Part shown: piece by piece, positions 1-4,767 of the stretch
Numbering within the stretch: position 1 is the stretch's first letter
How the letters are laid out: every line of letters starts with the position of its first letter
Assembly: GCA_020430865.1 (NCBI GenBank)
Contig: JAGQIY010001058.1
Coordinates: forward strand, 1-5,564
Direction of reading: 5' to 3'
DNA: 5,564 nucleotides
Origin: Myxococcales bacterium
GTDB lineage: Bacteria; Myxococcota; Polyangia; Polyangiales; Polyangiaceae
Notes under the pieces: generated by a model
Told to the model about the DNA's origin: nothing
The model's database searches: none
Seen by the model: only the letters and a program-made list of their open reading frames with translations
Program-made: the position numbers and the translations under genes

Positions 1-1
1 C

Positions 2-688
2 TGTCTTGGCCCCTGTGACAACACGGAGGACTCCTACGACTCCGGTATCTCGGGGGGCAACGAGGCGCCGTGCAAGATGGACTGCTATTTCGATCAGGAC
101 ACCGGCAACAACGACGGTTGCTACTGGTCGCACAGCTGCGATCCGCTCTCCGTGGCGCCGAACTATCCGCCGAGCGGAGACGAAGCCTGCAAGTACGACG
201 CGAACGCCAACATTCCTGGCACTTCGCGAGACTGCGCCTACCTCGCGCAGACTCAGGACGCGCCCTGCGACAGCTACTGCGGTCCGTTGACCCCCAACGG
301 CTGTGACTGCTTCGGCTGCTGTGAGCTGCCTGCAGGCAGTGGAAAGCACGTCTATCTGGGCTCCGAGGGTCCGTCGAAGACGCCCACGTGCACCAAGGAC
401 GACGTCGACGATCCCACCAAGTGCCATCCCTGTACGCCGGTGCCCTCCTGCTACAACGAGTGCGGAGAGTGTGAGTTGTGCATCGGCAAGGACACCTTGC
501 CGGAGAGCTGCGACCCACCGGGGAGCGGCGGCGCAGGTGGGACGGGTTCCGGTGGTACAGGCGCCGGAGGCAGCGGGGGCAACTCCCAGTGCGCGGCTGG
601 CGTGCAGCCTTGCGGCCTCGCGGGGCAGGAGCCGTGCCCGGCCGCCTACTACTGCGTCACCGGCTGTTGCGTCGAAGCGCCCCGCTAG
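2..688 (+). CDS. Cys-rich secreted-type protein, 5'-partial
   Basis: The reading frame is open from the first bases of the window and ends at TAG 686-688, so the start codon lies upstream; the in-frame ATG at 77 is probably internal because Cys-rich sequence of the same kind continues before it. 228 residues are visible and 28 are Cys, including dense groups such as GCDCFGCCELP and CYNECGECELC. A Gly/Ser/Thr/Ala linker (521-580) separates the main Cys-rich part from a short C-terminal Cys module ending CVTGCCVEAPR. Such even Cys spacing with flexible linkers suggests a disulfide-bonded protein outside the cytoplasm, and proteins of this style are common in myxobacteria. There is no visible CxxC...CxxC zinc-ribbon or ferredoxin pattern. 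I do not recognise a named family and assign no function. The signal peptide, if any, is outside the window. I am confident that it is coding, not of its role. Confidence 0.85.
   Translation, partial: CLGPCDNTEDSYDSGISGGNEAPCKMDCYFDQDTGNNDGCYWSHSCDPLSVAPNYPPSGDEACKYDANANIPGTSRDCAYLAQTQDAPCDSYCGPLTPNGCDCFGCCELPAGSGKHVYLGSEGPSKTPTCTKDDVDDPTKCHPCTPVPSCYNECGECELCIGKDTLPESCDPPGSGGAGGTGSGGTGAGGSGGNSQCAAGVQPCGLAGQEPCPAAYYCVTGCCVEAPR
521..580 (+). repeat. Gly/Ser/Thr-rich low-complexity linker in the Cys-rich protein
   Basis: Twenty consecutive codons encode only Gly, Ser, Thr and Ala in a GGxGG-like pattern. It joins the Cys-dense main region to a C-terminal Cys module of about 35 residues. This is a flexible inter-domain linker typical of exported myxobacterial proteins. 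At DNA level it is an imperfect GGC/GGT/GGA repeat. Confidence 0.7.
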
Positions 689-727
689 GTCGGAGCCTTT
701 TTCCGCGCTAGCCGTGCCTTGTTTTTT
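684..727 (+). terminator. Possible weak terminator after the Cys-rich gene
   Basis: GCTAG (684-688, containing the TAG stop) can pair with CTAGC (708-712). Inside it, CGGA (691-694) pairs with TCCG (702-705) around a 7-base loop. A run of six T follows at 722-727. The stems are short and the T run begins nine bases after the outer stem, so this is a poor match to an intrinsic terminator. It may be coincidental. Confidence 0.25.
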
Positions 728-739
728 GCCGTGAGGAAT

Positions 740-788
740 CGGTTTGCCACTCCATGGCCAACCGTGACGCGCGCCACGTTGCGCGCGT
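740..788 (+). promoter_or_regulatory. Two tandem inverted repeats upstream of the lipoprotein gene
   Basis: The first dyad pairs 740-749 (CGGTTTGCCA) with 755-764 (TGGCCAACCG), nine of ten positions matching around a 5-base spacer. The second pairs ACGCGCGC (767-774) perfectly with GCGCGCGT (781-788) around CACGTT. The second arm ends five bases before the Shine-Dalgarno sequence of the next gene. They could be operators, a 5' UTR hairpin affecting ribosome access, or end structures of the upstream transcript, although no T run follows either. I saw no convincing -35/-10 pair in this 117-base gap. Confidence 0.45.
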
Positions 789-793
789 AGCAC

Positions 794-799
794 AGGAGG
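794..799 (+). promoter_or_regulatory. Strong Shine-Dalgarno sequence for the lipoprotein gene
   Basis: AGGAGG lies six bases before the ATG at 806. It is a near-ideal ribosome binding site and fixes the start of the lipoprotein gene. Confidence 0.8.
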
Positions 800-805
800 A
801 AGTCG

Positions 806-2170
806 ATGGGTCATTCTCGAATCAGCTGGCTTTGCTTTGGCCTCGTGTTCGCCGCCTGCGGCGCTGATGACGAGCCGCCGAAGGAAGAAGCCAAGGCTTG
901 CGACGTGGTCGCCCAGACCGGCTGCGACCAAGGTCAGGTGTGTGAAGAGACCGTGGGGGGCGAGCCCGCGTGCTTCGCCCCGATCTCGGTGACGGGGCGA
1001 GTCTTCGACACGGCGGACGACGCCGCGATCGAGGCGGCACGCGTCGTCGCGCGGGACGCCAACGGGTCTGCGGTGTCCAGGGTCGCGACCACCGATGAGG
1101 AAGGGCATTACTCGCTGCGAGTGCCCGTTCGCCGGCAACCCGACGGGACGCCGGTCTCCACCTTCTACACGCTGCGCGCGGATGCTGCAGGCTACCTGTC
1201 CTTCCCCAAGCCGCCGCGGGTCGCGCTACCGGTGGACGTCAGCAGCGCCAATGACCAAGGGGAGGTCGCCAGCGTGGCCACGGACATCGGTCTCATCGCC
1301 TTGGCGAGCAGCGCCGGTCTGGGCTCCGTTAGCGGGAGCGTGCTCGCCGAGAACCCTGGCGGGACCCTGGTGGTCGCTGGCGGCGCTACGGGCATCGCTG
1401 ATGCTGACGGCGCGTACACCGTATTCAACGTGCCTGCAGGTAGCGTGAGCGTGCATGGTTACGCAGCGGGGCTGGAGCTGAACCCCAGCAGCGCCGATGT
1501 CAAGGCAGGGGAGAACAGCGAAGGCGTCGATCTGGAGTCTGCTGGCGACGCGACCGCGGTGGTCAGCGGGAGCATCCAGATCGTGAACGGAGGCGGCGCC
1601 TCGGAGACCTCGGTCATCCTCGTCCCCGAGGAAACATTCGACGAGACGGCGCTGCGCGGTGAAGCGCCTCGCGGGCTGCGCGCGGCCGAGGTCAGCGGAG
1701 CCTGGTCGATCAGCGGCGTGCCCAGGGGGCGCTATGTCGTGCTGGCTGCGTTCGAGAACGATGGTCTGGTGCGCGATCCCGACACCTCGATTGGAGGTAC
1801 CGATCTGGTGCGGATCGACGTGAGTCGGGGTGACCTCAGCATCAGCGAAGGCTTCAAGGTCACCGGCGCGCTGGCCGTGTTCTCACCGGGCGCCGACGGC
1901 CCCGAGGGCGTCTCCGGCAATCCGATCTTCGAGTGGGAGGATGACAGTAGCGAGGACCTGTACCGGGTGTCGCTCTTCGATGCGCTCGGCGAGGAGGTGT
2001 GGACCACCGAGGGCGCGTTCGACCCCGGCGGCAGCAAGCCCGCCACGGTGAGCTACGCGGGTCCTGCGCTGACCCCTGGCATGTACTACCAGTTTCGCGC
2101 GACCTCCCTGAAGGACGGCGTGCCGATCTCCAGCACCGAGGACCTCAAGGGAGTATTCTACGCGGAATGA
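806..2170 (+). CDS. Lipoprotein with carboxypeptidase-regulatory-like repeats
   Basis: 454 aa. The N-terminus has a short hydrophobic signal segment (residues 6-17) ending in FAAC, with Cys18 as the likely lipidated residue; Phe at -3 makes the lipobox imperfect. A Cys motif follows (Cys32, 40, 46, 56) of a kind seen at the start of many myxobacterial lipoproteins. Next come about three Ig-like/carboxypeptidase-regulatory-like modules (roughly 60-163, 174-245, 250-350), recognised from GxVxD...A.V..T.E.G.Y.L and DADGAYTVFNVPAG patterns. The last 100 residues (about 355-452, with NPIFEWEDDSSEDLYRVSL) look fibronectin-III-like. There is no enzyme motif, so a structural, adhesive or scaffold role at the cell envelope is likely. 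The start is set by AGGAGG six bases upstream. Its TGA overlaps the next gene's ATG (ATGA), so the two are probably co-translated and may act together. Lipoprotein and repeat calls are fairly sure; the role is unknown. Confidence 0.85.
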   Translation: MGHSRISWLCFGLVFAACGADDEPPKEEAKACDVVAQTGCDQGQVCEETVGGEPACFAPISVTGRVFDTADDAAIEAARVVARDANGSAVSRVATTDEEGHYSLRVPVRRQPDGTPVSTFYTLRADAAGYLSFPKPPRVALPVDVSSANDQGEVASVATDIGLIALASSAGLGSVSGSVLAENPGGTLVVAGGATGIADADGAYTVFNVPAGSVSVHGYAAGLELNPSSADVKAGENSEGVDLESAGDATAVVSGSIQIVNGGGASETSVILVPEETFDETALRGEAPRGLRAAEVSGAWSISGVPRGRYVVLAAFENDGLVRDPDTSIGGTDLVRIDVSRGDLSISEGFKVTGALAVFSPGADGPEGVSGNPIFEWEDDSSEDLYRVSLFDALGEEVWTTEGAFDPGGSKPATVSYAGPALTPGMYYQFRATSLKDGVPISSTEDLKGVFYAE

Positions 2171-2673
2171 CGAGATCTTCTGGGCGACGCGCGCTTGGCG
2201 CTGCGGTCTGTTTCGGCGCCTTGCTCCTGGCCGGATCTGCCTGGGGTCAGATCAAGCGCCCGGGCAGCCACATCGACTACACCTTCGAGGCCGAGCCGCA
2301 TCTGTTGCTGGGCCCCCTGGCGCCGTTCGATGATGACGACGACATCGGGTTTGGATTTCGCGGCAGCATCGAGCTGGTCGACAACGGCTTCATCAGCACC
2401 ATCAACAACACGGTCGGCATCGGTTTTGGCATCGATCACCAGAACCACACCGATCGCATCCCGGTGGTGATGCAGTGGAACTTCTGGCTGCATCGAAAGT
2501 TCTCGGTTTTCGGTGAGCCGGGTGTCGCGTTTCGATTGCGACACGACCGCGGCAACGACTTCGATCCCTTCGTGTTCTATGCCGGCGGTCGTTGGCATTT
2601 CACCGACTGGGGCTCGCTGACGTTCCGCATCGGGCATCCCGTGGCGAGCCTCGGCGTCTCGTTCTTTCTCTGA
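2167..2673 (+). CDS. Small exported protein, probable outer-membrane beta-barrel
   Basis: 168 aa starting at an ATG inside the ATGA overlap with the lipoprotein gene. Residues 1-27 form a signal peptide: basic start with RR at 7-8, hydrophobic core, and AWG before Gln28 as a likely signal peptidase I site. The mature part of about 141 residues alternates polar and hydrophobic residues (for example GFGFRGSIEL, TVGIGFGID, FVFYAGGRWHF, SLTFRIGH) and ends in GVSFFL. This suits a small beta-barrel of perhaps eight strands, although the last residue is Leu rather than the usual aromatic. An Asp run (DDDDD) near residue 56 could lie in a loop. There is no good Shine-Dalgarno close to the start (AAGGGAG is 13 bases away), consistent with coupling to the upstream gene. 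Upstream in-frame starts from 1999 would force about 170 bases of overlap and hide the signal peptide, so I reject them. Specific function unknown. Confidence 0.8.
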   Translation: MTRSSGRRALGAAVCFGALLLAGSAWGQIKRPGSHIDYTFEAEPHLLLGPLAPFDDDDDIGFGFRGSIELVDNGFISTINNTVGIGFGIDHQNHTDRIPVVMQWNFWLHRKFSVFGEPGVAFRLRHDRGNDFDPFVFYAGGRWHFTDWGSLTFRIGHPVASLGVSFFL

Positions 2674-2717
2674 GCGTCGCGCTCGGTCGAGCTGCCCGAA
2701 GTATTACCGCAGGGAAA

Positions 2718-2740
2718 CGAGGCCCTGGCGCGGGCCCTCG
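2718..2740 (-). terminator. Candidate terminator hairpin of the kinase gene
   Basis: CGAGG (2718-2722) plus CCC (2723-2725) can pair with GGG (2732-2734) and CCTCG (2736-2740), with C2735 bulged and a 6-base loop. Read on the minus strand, the hairpin begins seven bases after the kinase stop codon and is followed by TTTCCCT, a short T-containing tail. The plus strand shows no T run after it, so it suits the kinase transcript better than the convergent barrel gene. Confidence 0.4.
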
Positions 2741-2747
2741 GCGGGGC

Positions 2748-4550
2748 TCACTTGCAGGGCCGCAGGATCTTCAGGCCGTCCACTTCGACCTCGCACATGC
2801 GGGGCGCGGCGGGCTGTCGCTGAACCACGGGGGCTTTCAGCTTGATCACCACGCTCTGGCCGTCCTTCTGTGCGAGCACCTTCTCGCTCCCCTTCAAGGC
2901 GCCCTTGCTGGCGCTGAGCTCGAGCTGCTCCTCCGGGTCTGCGACGATGTCGCAGGGCGTCTTCGGGCAGACCTGAAAGTCGCCCTTCTTGAGCACGGCC
3001 CCCTCGGGCTCGGTGGTGATCGTGAGCGTGAACTTCTTGGGCTCCGTGGGCTCGGGCGGCGCGCTCGCGCTCGGCTGCGGCGCGGGTGCGCTGGGGGGGG
3101 ATGGGAGCTGGGCCACCGACTCGCTGGGCTCCGCCGCAGGTGAGTCGCCCGCCTGGGCCCGGATCACGAACACGGCCGCGCCAGCGGCGCCGAGCAAGAT
3201 GACCAGCGCGCCGATCACCAGGCCGAGCTTCGACTTCTTCTCCGGAGCGCGTGTCGGCCCGGTGGCCTCGAGGTAGGTGTGAGCGCGGGAGATGCGATCC
3301 GCCTCGTTGGGATCCTCGACGCTCCCGATGGTGATCGCCTGCGCCGGCGGTTGACCGTAGTTCGGCGCGTGGGGCTGAGGCATGGGCGGTATGTTGCCCT
3401 GCGGAAGCGGCGGGTGGCCTGGAGAGACCGCGGTCGGGGGGTTCATCGAGCCGCGGTTACCGTCTTGGCCGAGCGGATTCGGGGTCGGATGTCCTGGCGC
3501 GAACTGGGCTGAGGTCTGAGGACCCGGGGTGTTGAACTGGTGACCGGTGACCGCGCCGACGGATTGATTCGGGTTGTAGCCATGGCCGGCGGCCATCGAT
3601 AGCTGCGGATCGGAGGCCATCAGCTGCCGCGTCACCGGGCCCGCACCCATGCCCTCCGGGGTCGCCAGCAGGGCCTGGGCCATCTCGTTCATGCTCTGGA
3701 AGCGCTCCTCCGGCTTCTTCGCCAGGGCGCGCATGATCACCTGCTCGAGCTCCTGGGAGATCTGCAGGTCGGGCGCGATCATGCGCATGGGTGGCGGATC
3801 GTCGTTCAGGTGCGCGGCCAGGACCGCCATGAACGTTTCCCCGGTGAAAGGCACCGCGCCGGTGAACATCTCGTAGAGGATGATGCCCGTCGCGTAGATG
3901 TCGACGCGCTGATCCGCCTTCTTCCCGGCGGCTTGCTCCGGGGACATGTACTCGGGTGTCCCGAAGATCATGCCCGTCTTGGTGAGCCGGCGCCGCGTTG
4001 GTTGCTGCTTCTCCGCCTCCTCGTTGGTGCGAAGCTGCGCGATGCCGAAATCGACGATCTTGACGATCTCCTCGCCGTCGGCCACTCGCTGCAGGAAGAC
4101 GTTCTCTGGCTTCATGTCGCGGTGTACGACGCCCTTGCCGTGCGCTGCCGACAGCGCGCGACAGATCTGCAGAGCGATCCGGATGCCGTCTTGGGGACCG
4201 AGCACCACCACGCGCTGGAGCTCATCAGCGAGGTCATGACCCTCGAGGAACTCCATCGCCAGATAGAAGGCGCCGCTGTCGAGCTGACCGAAGTCGAAGA
4301 TCTCGAGCACGTTGGGGTGCTTGATGCGGGATGCGCTGATCGCTTCTTGCTGGAAGCGTGTGACGATGTCCGCCTTGGCGGAGTACTCGGGCCGCAGCAC
4401 CTTGAGGGCGACCTTCTTCTCGATCGCCTCGTGCATGGCCAGGTAGACTTCACCCATGCCGCCTTCGCCCAGGCGCTTGACCACGCGGTAGCGACCGGCG
4501 ATCAGCGTGTCGATGAGGGGGTCGGTCGGGTTCTGATCCGCTTGGCTCAC
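2748..4550 (-). CDS. Membrane Ser/Thr protein kinase (PknB-like) with C-terminal PEGA-like domain
   Basis: 600 aa. Residues 21-295 form a complete Hanks-type kinase domain with the expected residues: Gly loop GEGGMG (28-33), ATP lysine Lys50 in VALK, alpha-C Glu69, catalytic HRDMKPEN with Asp145, DFG at 167-169, and GTPEYMSPE at 197-205. The activation segment is Thr-rich (Thr190, Thr192), suiting autophosphorylation, and it should be active. A Pro/Gly/Asn/Gln-rich linker (about 300-410) leads to one membrane helix (442-463), preceded by Lys438, Lys439 and Lys441, placing the kinase inside the cell. Outside are a Pro/Ser/Ala stretch (470-504) and a domain opening TITTEPEGAVL, which resembles PEGA, with Cys528, 533, 586 and 599 possibly forming disulfides. 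The domain presumably senses something at the envelope; ligand and substrates cannot be told. The start is GTG with AGGAG five bases upstream. It is transcribed alone, divergent from the DAHP-synthase-like gene. Such kinases are numerous in myxobacteria. Confidence 0.95.
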   Translation of the reverse strand: MSQADQNPTDPLIDTLIAGRYRVVKRLGEGGMGEVYLAMHEAIEKKVALKVLRPEYSAKADIVTRFQQEAISASRIKHPNVLEIFDFGQLDSGAFYLAMEFLEGHDLADELQRVVVLGPQDGIRIALQICRALSAAHGKGVVHRDMKPENVFLQRVADGEEIVKIVDFGIAQLRTNEEAEKQQPTRRRLTKTGMIFGTPEYMSPEQAAGKKADQRVDIYATGIILYEMFTGAVPFTGETFMAVLAAHLNDDPPPMRMIAPDLQISQELEQVIMRALAKKPEERFQSMNEMAQALLATPEGMGAGPVTRQLMASDPQLSMAAGHGYNPNQSVGAVTGHQFNTPGPQTSAQFAPGHPTPNPLGQDGNRGSMNPPTAVSPGHPPLPQGNIPPMPQPHAPNYGQPPAQAITIGSVEDPNEADRISRAHTYLEATGPTRAPEKKSKLGLVIGALVILLGAAGAAVFVIRAQAGDSPAAEPSESVAQLPSPPSAPAPQPSASAPPEPTEPKKFTLTITTEPEGAVLKKGDFQVCPKTPCDIVADPEEQLELSASKGALKGSEKVLAQKDGQSVVIKLKAPVVQRQPAAPRMCEVEVDGLKILRPCK

Positions 4551-4555
4551 GCAGG

Positions 4556-4560
4556 CTCCT
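4556..4560 (-). promoter_or_regulatory. Shine-Dalgarno sequence deciding the kinase GTG start
   Basis: On the minus strand AGGAG lies five bases before GTG at 4550-4548. It supports this GTG as the start, 20 codons before the conserved kinase domain. Confidence 0.7.
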
Positions 4561-4607
4561 GAAGGTCGTGGACGATCGCCCCGCGGCGAGCGAGCGCACG
4601 TCCGGAA

Positions 4608-4636
4608 AACCTACAATCCCGATGGCCCAGAGCCAA
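4608..4636 (-). promoter_or_regulatory. Possible kinase promoter
   Basis: On the minus strand TTGGCT (4636-4631) and TAGGTT (4613-4608) are 17 bases apart. Each matches three of six consensus positions (TTG, and TA...T), so this is only a plausible sigma-70-type promoter. It would give a leader of about 50 bases before the kinase GTG. It overlaps the TACAAT box on the other strand. Confidence 0.3.
4612..4617 (+). promoter_or_regulatory. -10-like box TACAAT upstream of the leader ORF
   Basis: TACAAT matches five of six positions of the TATAAT consensus in otherwise GC-rich DNA. Transcription from it would start near 4624, about ten bases before the leader ORF's AAGGAG. No recognisable -35 lies 16-18 bases upstream, so it would need an activator or may not be a promoter. 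Confidence 0.35.
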
Positions 4637-4640
4637 GGAG
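4635..4640 (+). promoter_or_regulatory. Shine-Dalgarno sequence of the leader ORF
   Basis: AAGGAG is six bases before GTG 4647. It is the only good ribosome binding site between the divergent genes on the plus strand, and it serves the short Trp-containing ORF rather than the DAHP-synthase-like gene. Confidence 0.5.
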
Positions 4641-4646
4641 ATCACG

Positions 4647-4751
4647 GTGGCAGCCCCCGCAGATCACCAGGGTCGCTGGTGGGCGCGCCCGCGGGGTGCT
4701 CGGATTGCTGCCCGGCGTGCGGCGTTTCCCTCCCAAGATTCGCAGTTCTGA
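4647..4751 (+). CDS. Candidate leader peptide with tandem Trp codons
   Basis: A 34-codon ORF from GTG 4647 to TGA 4749-4751, ending 16 bases before the DAHP-synthase-like ATG and in a different frame from it. The peptide carries Trp11-Trp12 (TGG TGG at 4677-4682) in the context GRWWARPRG, is rich in Arg and Ala, and contains Phe27 and Phe34. It has an ideal AAGGAG and a TACAAT box 29 bases upstream of its start codon. Tandem codons for a pathway's end-product amino acid in a short ORF before an aromatic-pathway gene is the hallmark of trp-type leader peptides, whose stalling under low Trp-tRNA alters RNA folding. Its third-position GC (22 of 34) looks lower than that of ordinary genes here, as expected if the peptide itself has no function. 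It could be chance: two adjacent TGG codons are not very rare in GC-rich DNA. I give the leader call moderate weight. Confidence 0.45.
   Translation: MAAPADHQGRWWARPRGARIAARRAAFPSQDSQF
4650..4722 (+). promoter_or_regulatory. Possible attenuator: alternative RNA hairpins over the leader ORF
   Basis: Three pairings are visible. (a) CACCAG 4665-4670 pairs perfectly with CTGGTG 4676-4681; the second arm contains most of the Trp codons. (b) An outer stem of nine pairs joins 4650-4660 to 4691-4699 with two bases bulged (4653-4654), enclosing (a). (c) 4694-4699 can instead pair with 4707-4713 (one T bulged), extended by CCGC 4689-4692 with GCGG 4719-4722, followed by TTT at 4725-4727. Stems (b) and (c) share 4691-4699 and cannot form together. 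Stem (c) has only a short T tail, so true termination is doubtful; an effect on translation is also possible. Confidence 0.35.
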
Positions 4752-4757
4752 TAGTCT
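4749..4757 (+). promoter_or_regulatory. TANNNT element just before a start lacking a ribosome binding site
   Basis: TGATAGTCT contains TG-N-TAGTCT, a weak extended -10 that fits TANNNT, ending ten bases before the ATG at 4768. In some bacteria this spacing marks leaderless transcripts. The match is poor (three of six to TATAAT), and coupling to the leader ORF is an equally good explanation for the missing Shine-Dalgarno sequence. Confidence 0.2.
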
Positions 4758-4767
4758 GGTCGGTCCC

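Noticed and set aside
303..734. A 143-codon ORF overlapping the Cys-rich gene in another frame.
   Set aside because: Arg/Pro/Ala/Ser-rich frame-shifted shadow, with no ribosome binding site and no domain.
1999..2673. A longer version of the barrel-like protein starting at 1999.
   Set aside because: It would overlap the lipoprotein gene by about 170 bases and bury the clear signal peptide that begins at ATG 2167.
2674..2747. Searched the convergent gap for a small RNA or a terminator for the barrel gene on the plus strand.
   Set aside because: Only the GC-rich hairpin at 2718-2740 is seen; no T run follows it on the plus strand and nothing suggests an RNA gene.
3810..4562. A 250-codon plus-strand ORF antisense to the kinase domain.
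   Set aside because: Shadow of the kinase gene, whose motifs are all present in the minus-strand frame.
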